NCBI GenBank assembly: GCA_050180485.1
Contig: JBFXED010000011.1
Span: 37,307-101,306 of the forward strand
Direction: 5' to 3'
Source of the DNA: CADEGL01 sp050180485
Lineage (GTDB): Bacteria > Pseudomonadota > Alphaproteobacteria > CADEGL01
Length of the DNA: 64,000 nucleotides
Part shown: one piece after another, positions 27,779 through 37,233 of the stretch
How the letters are laid out: each line of letters starts with the position of its first letter
Position numbering within the stretch: the stretch's first letter is position 1
The notes under the pieces: generated by a model
Database searches by the model: none
Seen by the model: only the letters and a program-made list of their open reading frames with translations
What the model was told of the DNA's origin: nothing
Program-made: the position numbers and the translations under genes

Positions 27779-30460
27779 ATGACGTCTTCTAATCATATCC
27801 CGTCCGAGAAGCGCCGGCGCCTTCAGTGGCACCACGTCTACTTCCTGTTGGCCGCCGCCACGATGATCCTCATTTTTGGCGGCCTCTATGCCAGCCATCT
27901 GCTGGCGCACAGCTTTGCCCGCTCTATCGAAGTCAACCAGTGGTGGGCGGCACGGCACGGTGAATTGAACGAATTGCGCCGGCAGGTAGGGCAGGTACGC
28001 CGGCCCGGCAGCGACGCGGTGCTGATCCCTGACACTCAAGCTTCGATCAACAAGCGCGACGCCGCTCTGCGTGACTATGCCGAGGCGCGCGGCCGTCTTT
28101 CGGAAAATCTGCTGAACCAAGAAGAGCATCGCGACAGGGCGGCGCCCATCGTGGAAGGGCTCGGCGCGGTCGACGAGGCCGTGGCGTCCATGGTCGGAAA
28201 GGGCGACGAGGTCTTCCACCACGTCCAGAACAACGAGATGGAAGCCGCCGCGCGCGCCGCGGCGGAAATGCACCAGCACTTCTCGCGAGCGACCGACCAG
28301 ATCCAGTCCCTTGTCGAAAAAGTGCGCGCGATCCGCGAAGACAACTTCCGCCAGCAGGCCGCCTTCGTCGCCAAGCTTCGCCGCTTCCAATACGGGGCCG
28401 TGGCGGTCGTCGGCCTCTTTCTGGCCTGTGCCGTCTTTTACGGGGTGCGCATCGCGCGCGAGATGCGGCGTACGGACGAAGCGCGCGCCCGTTACATCGC
28501 CGAATTGAACCACGCGCGCGAAGCCGCCGAGGCTGCCAACCAAGCCAAGTCGGACTTCCTGGCCGTGATGAGCCACGAGATCCGCACGCCGCTGAACGGC
28601 GTTCTGGGCATGGCGGGGCTCCTGCTGGACACGCGGCTGGACGGTGAGCAGCGCCGCTTCGCCGAAAGCATCCGCCTGTCGGGCGAAGCGCTGCTGGCGC
28701 TTCTCAACGACGTGCTCGACCTCTCCAAGCTGGAAGCCGGCAAGCTGGAGCTCGAGACGCTCGATTTCGACCTGAACGAAGTGCTGGCCAGCGTGGTCGA
28801 GCTGCTCAACCCGCGCGCGATCGGGAAAGGCATCGAGCTGGCATGGTTCGTGGCGCCCGATCTACCTGTCTCCCTGCGTGGCGATCCGGGGCGCTTGCGC
28901 CAGGTGCTGCTGAACCTGATCGGAAACGCGATCAAGTTCACCGAAAAGGGTGGCGTCTGGGTCGAGGTTACCCAGGAGACGGGACAGGGAGGCGTGCCGC
29001 GCCTGCGCCTGGCCATCGCCGACACTGGCATCGGCATGTCCGAAGGCACGCAAAACGCCTTGTTCCAGCGTTTCATGCAAGCCGATACCTCGACCGCGCG
29101 CAAATACGGCGGTACGGGCCTGGGTCTGGCCATCTGCAAGCAGCTCACCACGCTCATGGGCGGCGAGATCAGCGCCGAGAGCATGTCTGGGCGCGGCAGC
29201 GTGTTCCGCGTGTCGCTGCCGCTGGTCGCCGCGTCCGGCGCGCGCCGGATGCCCAAGGCCGGCGAACTGCGCGGCCTGCGCGTGCTGGTCGTCGATGATA
29301 ACGAGGTCAACCGCTCGATCTTCCGCAAACAGCTCGAATCGTGGGGCGTCGCGGTCGAGACCGTGATCGACGGGCCGGCCGCCCTAGCCGCCCTGGCCGC
29401 CGCAGAGGCGCGTCATGCCTTGCCGGACGTGGCCATCATCGACGTGATGATGCCGGGCATGGGCGGGGATGAGTTGGCGCGCCGGATCCGCGCCTCGGCC
29501 GCCTATCACGGCATCAAGCTGATCATGGCAAGTTCCATCGGTACGCGCGGTGTGTCTGACCGGTTGCGCGATGTGGACGTGCTGGCCTACTTCACCAAGC
29601 CGGTCAGCCCATCGGCGTTGTTCGAACGGCTGGCGTCGCTCGGCGATAGGCCGGAGGCGGATCGGGCGGTGACTGTGCCCGAGGCGCCGGAGGTGCCCAC
29701 CGTGGCGCTTCGCATCCTCCTGGTCGACGACAACGCGATCAACCAGATGGTCGGCGCGGGCATTCTGAAGAAGCTTGGCCATTCGGTGGATGTGGTGGGG
29801 GGCGGAGCCGAGGCGGTGCAGGCCCAGCGCGAAAGAGCCTACGACGTCGTCTTCATGGACATCGAGATGCCCGAAATGGACGGCATCGAAGCCACGCGCC
29901 GCCTGCGCGCGCTGGCCGGCCCTGCCGGGAAGGTTCCGGTCATCGCCATGACCGCCAACGTGATGAAGGGCGACCGCGAGAAATACCTGGGAGCCGGCCT
30001 GAACGACTATGTCGCCAAGCCGATCGATCGCGCCAAGCTGATTGCCGTGCTGGCGCGTTGGAGCATGCGTCCGGAGGCGCCTTCGGCTCCGGCGCATGGG
30101 ACCAGCGACGGCATCTTGGACGAGACCGCTCTCGCGGATCTGGAAGGCGCGGTCAGCCAGCTTGTCTTCCGGCAACTGGTCGCCACCCATGTCACCGACA
30201 CCCGCGCCGGAATCGGGCGGCTGCGTGCTGCCGCGGCATCGCGCGATCTGGCCGCGCTGCGTACCGAGGCCCATATCCTCCACGGCACGCTCGGCACCAT
30301 GGGCGGCATGAATGCGTCTGCCCTGGCGCGCGAACTGGAGGCGGCCTGCCGCGAAAGCAGGACGGACGATGCATTGACGCTCGTGGGCCGCGTGGCTTCG
30401 GCCGCCGAACAGGCCGTGGCGGCGCTGGATGCGCGTTTCGGGCCGTTGGAAAAGCGGTGA
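27779..30460 (+). CDS. Hybrid sensor histidine kinase with two receiver domains and an Hpt domain
   Basis: 893 residues. Two membrane helices (about 21-41 and 205-225) flank a helical periplasmic sensor. Next come a HisKA domain with the phospho-acceptor His266 (MSHEIRTPLNG), an HATPase domain (NLIGNAIKF, ADTGIGM, GTGLGLAI), receiver 1 with Asp555 (IIDVMMPGMGG), receiver 2 with Asp694 (FMDIEMPEMDG) and a C-terminal Hpt domain with His832 (EAHILHGTLGTMGG). This is a full internal phosphorelay of the BarA/ArcB type. No partner response regulator is adjacent, so its output is elsewhere. Confidence 0.93.
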   Translation: MTSSNHIPSEKRRRLQWHHVYFLLAAATMILIFGGLYASHLLAHSFARSIEVNQWWAARHGELNELRRQVGQVRRPGSDAVLIPDTQASINKRDAALRDYAEARGRLSENLLNQEEHRDRAAPIVEGLGAVDEAVASMVGKGDEVFHHVQNNEMEAAARAAAEMHQHFSRATDQIQSLVEKVRAIREDNFRQQAAFVAKLRRFQYGAVAVVGLFLACAVFYGVRIAREMRRTDEARARYIAELNHAREAAEAANQAKSDFLAVMSHEIRTPLNGVLGMAGLLLDTRLDGEQRRFAESIRLSGEALLALLNDVLDLSKLEAGKLELETLDFDLNEVLASVVELLNPRAIGKGIELAWFVAPDLPVSLRGDPGRLRQVLLNLIGNAIKFTEKGGVWVEVTQETGQGGVPRLRLAIADTGIGMSEGTQNALFQRFMQADTSTARKYGGTGLGLAICKQLTTLMGGEISAESMSGRGSVFRVSLPLVAASGARRMPKAGELRGLRVLVVDDNEVNRSIFRKQLESWGVAVETVIDGPAALAALAAAEARHALPDVAIIDVMMPGMGGDELARRIRASAAYHGIKLIMASSIGTRGVSDRLRDVDVLAYFTKPVSPSALFERLASLGDRPEADRAVTVPEAPEVPTVALRILLVDDNAINQMVGAGILKKLGHSVDVVGGGAEAVQAQRERAYDVVFMDIEMPEMDGIEATRRLRALAGPAGKVPVIAMTANVMKGDREKYLGAGLNDYVAKPIDRAKLIAVLARWSMRPEAPSAPAHGTSDGILDETALADLEGAVSQLVFRQLVATHVTDTRAGIGRLRAAAASRDLAALRTEAHILHGTLGTMGGMNASALARELEAACRESRTDDALTLVGRVASAAEQAVAALDARFGPLEKR

Positions 30461-30469
30461 GGAGGGCGG

Positions 30470-30544
30470 TGGTGCTGCCGAGAGGAATCGAACCTCCGAC
30501 CCCGTCCTTACCAAGGACGTGCTCTACCCCTGAGCTACGGCAGC
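30470..30544 (-). tRNA. trnT: tRNA-Thr (GGT anticodon)
   Basis: A complete cloverleaf on the minus strand. The acceptor arm GCTGCCG pairs with CGGCAGC, followed by discriminator A and encoded CCA. The D arm is GCTCAGGGGTAGAGC. The anticodon arm CGTCC-TTGGTAA-GGACG gives anticodon GGT. The T arm contains GGTTCGATTCC. 75 bases including CCA. It lies between the hybrid kinase and the MaoC gene. Confidence 0.97.
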
Positions 30545-30709
30545 ATCCGCGTGGCGCGGGACCAGACCGAATTTCGCCGCAATCCGGGGCCAAAAACGGG
30601 ACCTGACGGCTCCGGCGGTTCGCGCGCGGAGCGGAACTTGCCACAGCGCCCGCCGGACGTGCAAGCTCGCCTGCCTCGCCGCCACCCCCTTTAACCCGTA
30701 CCCGCCGCC

Positions 30710-31282
30710 ATGCCGCTTCCCTCCCTCGACACCGTGCGCGACCAGATCGGCCGCGAGATCGGCCTGTCCGGCTGGATGACGGTGGACCAGCGCCATATCG
30801 ACCTGTTCGCCGCGGCCACCGAGGACCATTATTGGATCCACACGGATCCGGCCCGGGCCGCGCGCGAAACCCCCTTTAAGACCACCATCGCCCACGGGTT
30901 CCTCAGCCTGTCCCTGCTGGTGCCGCTCTATTACCGCAGCGTGCGCGAGCCGTCGGACGACTGGCTCGCGCTCAATTACGGCCTGGACAAGGTGCGGTTC
31001 ATCGCCCCGGTCAAATGCGGCGACCGTGTCCGCGCGCGCTTCGTGCTGGCCAATGTCGAGGAAAAGGTCGCGGGCCAGCTCATGCTGCTGCTCGATTGCA
31101 CGGTCGAGATCGAGGGCGGCGACAAGCCCGCGTTGATCGCGGCTTGGCGCAACATCTATATCCGCCAGGAGAAGAAGCGTTCCCCTGGCCTGTCGCCCGC
31201 GGGCGAGAGGGCGGCGGCCGAACGCAAGGCGCGCCGTGCCGAGGCGCTGCGCAAGAATCTGAGGCGCAGAAAAGACGTCTAG
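30710..31282 (+). CDS. MaoC family dehydratase
   Basis: 190-residue hot-dog fold protein of the enoyl-CoA hydratase-2 group. The hydratase motif region is DHYWIHTDPARA, with Asp and His, followed by IAHGFLSLSLL and YGLDKVRFIAPVKCGDRVRARF. It probably hydrates or dehydrates an acyl-CoA. The lysine- and arginine-rich tail (ERKARRAEALRKNLRRRKDV) is odd for the family. It lies 44 bases before murA; no shared role is evident. Confidence 0.87.
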   Translation: MPLPSLDTVRDQIGREIGLSGWMTVDQRHIDLFAAATEDHYWIHTDPARAARETPFKTTIAHGFLSLSLLVPLYYRSVREPSDDWLALNYGLDKVRFIAPVKCGDRVRARFVLANVEEKVAGQLMLLLDCTVEIEGGDKPALIAAWRNIYIRQEKKRSPGLSPAGERAAAERKARRAEALRKNLRRRKDV

Positions 31283-31326
31283 CCGTTGAGGGCGCAACCC
31301 GCGTCCGCTACAAGTCACGGGAGAGC

Positions 31327-32586
31327 ATGGACAAGATTCGAATCCGGGGCGGGCGTCCCCTCAAGGGCGCGATCGAGATCAGCGGCGCGAAGAACGCGGC
31401 GCTGCCGCTGATGACCGCTGCGCTGCTCTCCGATGAGACGCTGCATCTCCACCGGTTGCCGGACTTGGCCGACATCGCCACCCTGGGCAAGCTTTTGGCG
31501 GTGCACGGCGCCGATATCGTGGGCGACGGCAACGGCGGCATGAAGCTGACTGTGCGCGATGTGACCGACACGACCGCGCCGTACGATCTGGTGCGCAAGA
31601 TGCGCGCCTCGATCCTGGTGCTGGGCCCCTTGGTCGCCCGGTGCGGCAAGGCGCGGGTCTCGCTGCCCGGCGGCTGCGCCATCGGCACGCGGCCGGTCGA
31701 CTTGCATTTGAAGGCTTTGCAGGCCATGGGCGCTGAAATTGAACTCGCCAGCGGATATGTGGAAGCGACCGCTCCCAAGGGGCTGCACGGTGCCAAGATC
31801 ACGTTTCCCAAGATTTCCGTGGGCGCGACCGAGAACGCGCTGATGGCCGCCTCTCTCGCCAAGGGCGAGACGCTGATCGAGAACGCGGCGCGCGAGCCCG
31901 AGATCGGCGACCTGGCACGCTGCCTCAACGCCATGGGCGCCAAGATCGAAGGCATCGGCACCGAGACGCTGCAGATCCAGGGCGTGGACCGCTTGCGCGC
32001 GGCCGAGCACGAGACGGTCGCCGACCGCATCGAGGCCGGCACCTACGCCATCGCCGCCGCGGCGACCGGCGGCGACGTCGAGCTGATCGGCGCGCGGCTG
32101 GAGATGATCGGCGCGGTCACCCAGATTCTGCAGGAGGCGGGGCTGGCGCTGGAGGAGACGCCGCGAGGCCTGCGCGTCCATCTCGCCAACGGCCGCGTCC
32201 GGGGCGTGGATGTGATGACCGAGCCATTCCCGGGCTTCCCGACCGACTTGCAGGCGCAGATCATGGCGCTGATGACCGTCTGCGAGGGCGCTTCCATGAT
32301 CACCGAGACCATCTTCGAAAACCGCTTCATGCACGTGCCGGAACTGATGCGCATGGGGGCCAACATCAATCTGCACGGCGCGTCCGCCATGGTGCGCGGC
32401 GTGGCGACGCTCAAGGGCGCGCCGGTGATGGCGACCGATCTACGCGCGTCCGTCTCGCTGGTGGTCGCGGGCCTCGCTGCCGAGGGCGAGACGATCGTCA
32501 ATCGCGTCTACCATCTCGACCGTGGTTACGAGAAGCTCGAGGCCAAGCTGGCGGCCTGCGGCGCCGACATCGCCCGGGTCGCCTGA
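31327..32586 (+). CDS. murA: UDP-N-acetylglucosamine 1-carboxyvinyltransferase
   Basis: First committed step of peptidoglycan synthesis: transfer of enolpyruvate from PEP to UDP-GlcNAc. 419 residues, the usual length. It has the start MDKIRIRGGRPLKGAIEISGAKNAALP, the PEP-reactive Cys117 in LPGGCAIGTRPVD (the target of fosfomycin), EAGTYAIAAAATGG and FPTDLQAQ. It begins a housekeeping run with the DUF2948 gene, hisG and hisD, a conserved alphaproteobacterial order. Confidence 0.96.
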   Translation: MDKIRIRGGRPLKGAIEISGAKNAALPLMTAALLSDETLHLHRLPDLADIATLGKLLAVHGADIVGDGNGGMKLTVRDVTDTTAPYDLVRKMRASILVLGPLVARCGKARVSLPGGCAIGTRPVDLHLKALQAMGAEIELASGYVEATAPKGLHGAKITFPKISVGATENALMAASLAKGETLIENAAREPEIGDLARCLNAMGAKIEGIGTETLQIQGVDRLRAAEHETVADRIEAGTYAIAAAATGGDVELIGARLEMIGAVTQILQEAGLALEETPRGLRVHLANGRVRGVDVMTEPFPGFPTDLQAQIMALMTVCEGASMITETIFENRFMHVPELMRMGANINLHGASAMVRGVATLKGAPVMATDLRASVSLVVAGLAAEGETIVNRVYHLDRGYEKLEAKLAACGADIARVA

Positions 32587-32596
32587 AGAGGACGGG

Positions 32597-33040
32597 ATGG
32601 GAGAACCGCTCAAGCTGCGCGCGACCGACGCCGAGGATCTGGAGGTCTTCTCCACGGTCCTGCAGGATGCGCTCGTCAACATGAGCGACATGGCCTATCT
32701 CGAAGACGAGAAACGTTTCGTCCTGGTCGCGACACGGTTCCGATGGGAGAACGTGGCTCGTGCATCGGGCCAGGGAACACCCTTCGAACGCGTTCTATGC
32801 GGCCTATCCTTCGAGGAAGTGAACCGCGTGCGCATGCGCGGTATCGACCGCGCGCGGGATGGCGACCGCATTCTCGAATTGCTGGCCGTTCGCAAGGAAT
32901 CCGACGGCGTACGCTTGGTCCTGGCCGGCGGGGCCGAGATCAGCCTCGAATCCTCCCGCGTTCTTTGCCATCTCAAGGACTTGGGCGAGCCCTGGCCGGT
33001 TTTCGCCCGGCCCAGTCATCCCCTGGAGGACGAAAGCTAG
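32597..33040 (+). CDS. DUF2948 family protein
   Basis: 147-residue protein found between murA and hisG/hisD in many alphaproteobacteria; function unknown. Visible features: LKLRATDAEDLEVFSTVLQDALV, MAYLEDEKRFVLVATRFRWE and HLKDLGEPWPVFARPSHP. Soluble, with no signal peptide. It starts ten bases after the murA stop, within GACGGGATGG, and is probably cotranscribed. Confidence 0.85.
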   Translation: MGEPLKLRATDAEDLEVFSTVLQDALVNMSDMAYLEDEKRFVLVATRFRWENVARASGQGTPFERVLCGLSFEEVNRVRMRGIDRARDGDRILELLAVRKESDGVRLVLAGGAEISLESSRVLCHLKDLGEPWPVFARPSHPLEDES

Positions 33041-33079
33041 GCGTGCTAATCCTCCCGCGCCAATTCGTGGGAGAAGATC

Positions 33080-33748
33080 GTGTCGAGCGCCGCCAGCCTG
33101 GTCCTGGCCGTCCCTAAGGGACGGATTCAAAAGGAACTTATGCCCGTTTTGGCGCGCGTCGGCGTGACCCCCGAGGCTGCCTTCGCGGATCCCGATTCGC
33201 GCCAGCTCCAGTTCGCGACCAACCATCCGGGCCTGTCCATCGTGCGGGTGCGCTCTTTCGATGTCGCGACCTTCGTGGCCTTCGGCGCCGCCCAACTGGG
33301 GGTCGCGGGCAACGACGTGCTGATGGAGTTCGACTATCCCGAAATCTACGCGCCGCTCGACCTCGGCATCGGCCATTGCCGCCTGGCGGTGGCCGAGCCG
33401 GCCGCCTTGGTGGCCTCGGACGACCCGCGCCGCTGGAGCCATGTGCGCGTGGCAACCAAATACCCCGGCATCACGCGCCGGCACTTCGCCGAGCGCGGCG
33501 TGCAGGCCGAGTGCATCAAGCTCAACGGTGCCATGGAACTGGCGCCCAAGCTGGGCGTCTGCCGTCTGATCGTCGACCTCGTCTCGACCGGCCGCACTCT
33601 GAAGGAGAACGGGTTGGTCGAGGTCGAGCGGATCGCCGACGTCACGTCCCGTCTGGTCGTCAACCGCACGGCGCTCAAGACCCGCGCACGCGAGATCCGA
33701 GGCTGGATCGACCGCTTCCGCGAGGCGGTCGATGCCGCGGCGGCTTGA
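33080..33748 (+). CDS. hisG: ATP phosphoribosyltransferase, short form
   Basis: First step of histidine synthesis. 222 residues, the short HisG form lacking the C-terminal regulatory domain, which in other species needs the HisZ subunit; no hisZ is seen in this window. Motifs: LAVPKGRIQKEL, GVAGNDVLMEF, VATKYPGITRRHFAE and LIVDLVSTGRTLKENGL. It starts with GTG after GGGAGAAGATC and overlaps hisD by 17 bases. Confidence 0.93.
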   Translation: MSSAASLVLAVPKGRIQKELMPVLARVGVTPEAAFADPDSRQLQFATNHPGLSIVRVRSFDVATFVAFGAAQLGVAGNDVLMEFDYPEIYAPLDLGIGHCRLAVAEPAALVASDDPRRWSHVRVATKYPGITRRHFAERGVQAECIKLNGAMELAPKLGVCRLIVDLVSTGRTLKENGLVEVERIADVTSRLVVNRTALKTRAREIRGWIDRFREAVDAAAA

Positions 33749-35036
33749 CGCGCGCACGCCGGGCTTTGCCGCCGCGTTCGAGTCCTTTCTCGACGCCAAG
33801 CGCGGCGTCGAGGCCGAGGCTGATGCGGCCGCGGCGGAGATCATTGCCGCCGTCCGCACGCGCGGCGACGCGGCGCTGATCGAATACACCGCGCGCTTCG
33901 ACCGGTTGAACTTGACCGCCGACAAGCTCGCGGTTGAACCGGCGGAGATCGACGCGGCCGTGAAGGCGTGCCCGCCCAAGGCGGTGGACGCGCTGAAACT
34001 GGCCGCCGCGCGCATCGAGGCGTTTCACCGGCGTCAGCTACCCCAGGATCTGGATTACACGGACGCGCAGGGGACGCGACTGGGCGCCCGCTGGCGCGCG
34101 ATCGAATCCGTCGGGCTCTACGTTCCCGGCGGCGCCGCGGCCTATCCGTCGTCCGTGCTGATGAGCGCTCTGCCGGCGCGCGTCGCGGGGGTGGGGCGCG
34201 TGGTGGTGGCTGTGCCGACGCCGGACGGCAAGCTGAACCCGCTGGTCCTCGCCGCCGCAAGCATCTCCGGCGTGACGGAGCTCTATCGTGTGGGCGGCGC
34301 CCAGGCCATCGCCGCGCTGGCCTACGGCACCGAGACGATCCGCCCGGTCGATAAGATCATGGGGCCGGGCAATGCCTATGTGGCCGCGGCCAAGCGGCGG
34401 GTGTTCGGCACGGTCGGCATCGACCTGATCGCGGGACCTTCGGAAATCCTGGTGGTCGCCGACGGCAAGAACGATCCGGCCTGGATCGCCGCCGACCTTC
34501 TATCCCAGGCCGAACATGATCCCGTCGCGCAATCGATCCTGATCACCGACGATGCCACTTTCGCGGACGCGGTGGCGCGCGCGGCGGAAACGCACCTGAA
34601 ATCCTTGCCGCGTGCCAAGATCGCGCGGGAGAGTTGGGAAACATACGGCGCCGTCATCGTGGTCGGCGCGCTGGAGGATGCCTGCGCCTTGGTCGACCGG
34701 TTGGCACCCGAGCATCTGGAGCTGGCCGTCGCCGATCCCGACGCGCTGGCCGCGCGCATCCGCAACGCAGGCGCCATCTTCCTCGGCCGTCACACGCCGG
34801 AAGCCATCGGCGACTATGTCGCGGGCCCCAGCCACGTCCTGCCTACGTCGCGCAGCGCGCGCTTTTCCTCGGGCCTCGGCGTGCTGGATTTCATGAAACG
34901 CACCTCGATCGTGGGGTGCGGGCCGGAGGCATTGGCCGCCATCGGTCCCGCCGCCGTGGCGCTGGCCGAGGCGGAAGGGCTTGAGGCGCATGCCTTGTCC
35001 GTCGCGCTGAGGCTGGGCGCCGCGGCGAAGCGCTGA
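33732..35036 (+). CDS. hisD: Histidinol dehydrogenase
   Basis: NAD- and zinc-dependent oxidation of histidinol to histidine, the last steps of the pathway. 434 residues, normal length. Motifs: VGLYVPGGAAAYPSSVLM, IMGPGNAYVAAAKRRVFG, IAGPSEILVVAD, LSQAEHDP, APEHLELAV and AGPSHVLPTSRSARFSSGL. Its start lies inside hisG, so the two are coupled. Confidence 0.96.
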   Translation: MPRRLDARTPGFAAAFESFLDAKRGVEAEADAAAAEIIAAVRTRGDAALIEYTARFDRLNLTADKLAVEPAEIDAAVKACPPKAVDALKLAAARIEAFHRRQLPQDLDYTDAQGTRLGARWRAIESVGLYVPGGAAAYPSSVLMSALPARVAGVGRVVVAVPTPDGKLNPLVLAAASISGVTELYRVGGAQAIAALAYGTETIRPVDKIMGPGNAYVAAAKRRVFGTVGIDLIAGPSEILVVADGKNDPAWIAADLLSQAEHDPVAQSILITDDATFADAVARAAETHLKSLPRAKIARESWETYGAVIVVGALEDACALVDRLAPEHLELAVADPDALAARIRNAGAIFLGRHTPEAIGDYVAGPSHVLPTSRSARFSSGLGVLDFMKRTSIVGCGPEALAAIGPAAVALAEAEGLEAHALSVALRLGAAAKR

Positions 35037-35043
35037 TCCGCGC

Positions 35044-35520
35044 GTGAGCGACTCCAAGCACCGCATCGTCAAGATCGAGCTCGACGATCCCGGCGTCGTC
35101 TACCGGACGCGCGACGTCGAGCACGAGCGCGCGGTCGCCATCTACGACCTGATCGACAGCAACCATTTCGTGCCGGCCGGGCACGAAGGCGGGCCGTACC
35201 ACCTTGTGCTGGGCATCTCCGAGAACCGCGCGATCCTGGACATCCGCACGGCGGACGGCGAACCAGTGGGCGAGGTGCCGCTGCCGCTTTCGTCCTTGCG
35301 GCGCGTCATCAAGGACTATTTCGTCGTTTGCGAAAGCTACTACCAGGCCATCAAGACGCTTTCGCCCGCCCAGATCGAGGCCATCGACATGGGGCGCCGC
35401 GCGCTTCACAACGAGGGCTCGGAGATCCTGCGCGAGCGGTTGGCCAGCCGGGTCGACGTGGACGAGAACACCGCCCGGCGGCTGTTTACCTTGATCTGCG
35501 TCCTTCACGTCCGGGGTTGA
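35044..35520 (+). CDS. UPF0262 family protein
   Basis: 158-residue alphaproteobacterial family of unknown function, usually found next to hisD and a low-molecular-weight phosphatase, as here. Motifs: KIELDDPGVVYRTRDVEHERAVAIYDLI, HLVLGISENRAILDIR, LRRVIKDYFVVCESYYQAIK and IDMGRRALHNEGSE. It starts with GTG seven bases after the hisD stop and ends three bases before the phosphatase start. Confidence 0.9.
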   Translation: MSDSKHRIVKIELDDPGVVYRTRDVEHERAVAIYDLIDSNHFVPAGHEGGPYHLVLGISENRAILDIRTADGEPVGEVPLPLSSLRRVIKDYFVVCESYYQAIKTLSPAQIEAIDMGRRALHNEGSEILRERLASRVDVDENTARRLFTLICVLHVRG

Positions 35521-35523
35521 GGC

Positions 35524-35967
35524 ATGACCGGGCTGCCCTCGAGCGTGTTGTTCGTGTGCAGCACCAATTCGGTCCGTTCGCCGATCGCCGAGGCGCTGCT
35601 GCGCCATTTCCATGGCCACCGGCTTTATGTGAAATCGGCGGGCGTGCGCACGCGCGAGGTTGACGGCTTCGCCATCGCGGTGATGCGCGAGAAGGGGCTC
35701 GATATCGCCGCGCACAAGCCGATTCTGTTCTCCGAGATGGACGATGAGAATTTCGATGTGGTGGTGACGCTGACGCCCGAGGCGCATCACCAGGCGCTGG
35801 AGCTGACCCGGACCCTGGCGGTCGAGGTCGAATACTGGCCGACCTTCGATCCGACCGTGGCCGACCAGGACCGCGAGACCCAACTCGCGGCCTATCGCGC
35901 CGTGCGGGACCAATTGGAGCGCCGCATCCTGGAACGGTTTCCCCTGCCTGGCGGACCTGCGGTCTGA
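35524..35967 (+). CDS. Low-molecular-weight protein-tyrosine phosphatase family
   Basis: 147 residues with the CX5R phosphate loop in VLFVCSTNSVRSPIAEALL and the general-acid Asp in WPTFDPT. The family includes tyrosine phosphatases and arsenate reductases; nothing nearby suggests arsenic resistance, so phosphatase is preferred. It belongs to the conserved hisD-UPF0262-phosphatase-infA block. Confidence 0.85.
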   Translation: MTGLPSSVLFVCSTNSVRSPIAEALLRHFHGHRLYVKSAGVRTREVDGFAIAVMREKGLDIAAHKPILFSEMDDENFDVVVTLTPEAHHQALELTRTLAVEVEYWPTFDPTVADQDRETQLAAYRAVRDQLERRILERFPLPGGPAV

Positions 35968-36007
35968 TGCGGCGTGCTATGCTGGCATGCAGTCGCGGGA
36001 GGCATCG

Positions 36008-36319
36008 ATGGCGAAGGGATATTGGGTCGCGTTTGCCGACGTGCACGACCCCGAAGGGTACAAGGCATACATCGTCGAGAATGCAAAGGCGTTCCGGAAA
36101 TACGGCGGCCGCTTCTTGGTGCGTGGCGGTCCATTCGAGGCGCCGGAAGGCAAGCCCCGTTCGCGTATCGTCGTGATCGAGTTCCCTTCGCATGCGGCCG
36201 CGTTGGAATGCTACCGCTCGCCCGAATACGCCAAGGCCATCGCGCTGCGGAAAGGCAAGTCGGTCATGGATCTGGCGATCGTCGAGGGCTATGGCGGCCC
36301 GCAGCCCGCGGACACGTGA
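36008..36319 (+). CDS. DUF1330 domain protein
   Basis: 103-residue dimeric alpha/beta-barrel-like protein. DUF1330 features include KGYWVAFADVHDPEGYKAYI, FLVRGGPFEAPEG, IVVIEFPSHAAALECYRSPEYAKAIALR and DLAIVEGYGGPQP. The start at 36008 has GGGAGG six bases upstream. It sits between the phosphatase and infA, where many relatives have no such gene, so it may be an insertion. Function unknown. Confidence 0.85.
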   Translation: MAKGYWVAFADVHDPEGYKAYIVENAKAFRKYGGRFLVRGGPFEAPEGKPRSRIVVIEFPSHAAALECYRSPEYAKAIALRKGKSVMDLAIVEGYGGPQPADT

Positions 36320-36410
36320 TCCGGCGGCCTGCCGACCGCTCGCGGCTTGATTTTCGCGGCTCCCGGCGGCATCAATGGGCCCGCCAAGGGGCGCCGGGAC
36401 AGGAGATTGG

Positions 36411-36629
36411 ATGGCGAAGGAAGAATTGATCGAGATGGGCGGCACTGTCATGGAGCTGCTGCCGAACGCGATGTTCCGCGTGAAGCTCGAAAACAATCAC
36501 GAAATTCTCGCCCATACCTCCGGTAAGATGCGCAAGAATCGTATCCGCGTGCTGGCTGGCGATAAGGTCAACGTCGAGATGACCCCCTACGATTTGACCA
36601 AGGGGCGCATCACCTTCCGCTTCAAGTAA
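36411..36629 (+). CDS. infA: Translation initiation factor IF-1
   Basis: 72-residue S1/OB-fold protein, the usual IF-1 size, starting MAKEELIEMGGTVMELLPNAMF and ending KGRITFRFK. It binds the ribosomal A site during initiation. The ATG at 36411 has AGGAG upstream. It heads the conserved infA-maf-rng-yacG block. Confidence 0.97.
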   Translation: MAKEELIEMGGTVMELLPNAMFRVKLENNHEILAHTSGKMRKNRIRVLAGDKVNVEMTPYDLTKGRITFRFK

Positions 36630-36641
36630 CCCGGCCAGGCC

Positions 36642-37229
36642 ATGGCCCGCGCCGCACCGGCGCTCGTGCTCGCCTCGGCCTCGCCCCGGCGTCTTGAGCT
36701 TCTGAAGCAGATCGGCCTCAAACCCGATCGCGTCGCTCCCGCTTCCTTGGACGAAACGCCGCTGCCGCGCGAACTGCCGGCGGCCCACGCCGTGCGCCTT
36801 GCGCGCGAGAAAGCCGAGGCCGTCGCCGCGCGCCATCCCGACGCCGTGGTGTTGGCGGCCGACACGGTCGTTGCCTGCGGCCGCCGCATCCTGCCCAAGG
36901 GAACGGACGAAATCACGGCGCGGAAATGCCTTTCGCTTCTTTCCGGCCGGAGACATCGCGTGATCGGCGGCGTGGCCGTCATCGCACCGGGTAAAGACGC
37001 CAAGACCCGCCTGGTCATGACCACGGTCGCCTTCAAGCGGCTGACGGACGTCGAGATCGAGGCGTATCTGGCCTCTGATGAATGGCGGGACAAGGCGGGC
37101 GCCTACGCGATCCAGGGCCGCGCGGCCCTGTTCGTCCGTTTCTTGTCGGGATCGTACTCGAACGTGGTCGGCCTGCCGCTGTTCGAGACGGCCGCGTTGC
37201 TCCAGGCCGCGGGCTACCCGGTAGTCTGA
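36642..37229 (+). CDS. maf: Maf family nucleoside triphosphate pyrophosphatase
   Basis: 195 residues. It has the Maf start LVLASASPRRLELLKQIG, ETPLPRELP, VLAADTVVACGRRILPKG and YAIQGRAALFVRFLSGSYSNVVGLPLFE. Maf proteins hydrolyse non-canonical or canonical NTPs to NMPs, limiting misincorporation. It follows infA by 12 bases. In related genomes rng normally follows directly; here three cupin genes on the other strand intervene. Confidence 0.93.
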   Translation: MARAAPALVLASASPRRLELLKQIGLKPDRVAPASLDETPLPRELPAAHAVRLAREKAEAVAARHPDAVVLAADTVVACGRRILPKGTDEITARKCLSLLSGRRHRVIGGVAVIAPGKDAKTRLVMTTVAFKRLTDVEIEAYLASDEWRDKAGAYAIQGRAALFVRFLSGSYSNVVGLPLFETAALLQAAGYPVV

Positions 37230-37233
37230 TGGG

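Noticed and set aside
35524..35967. Arsenate reductase as part of an arsenic resistance system
   Set aside because: The fold fits, but no ars genes are nearby and the gene sits in the conserved hisD-UPF0262-infA block, so a phosphatase role is preferred.
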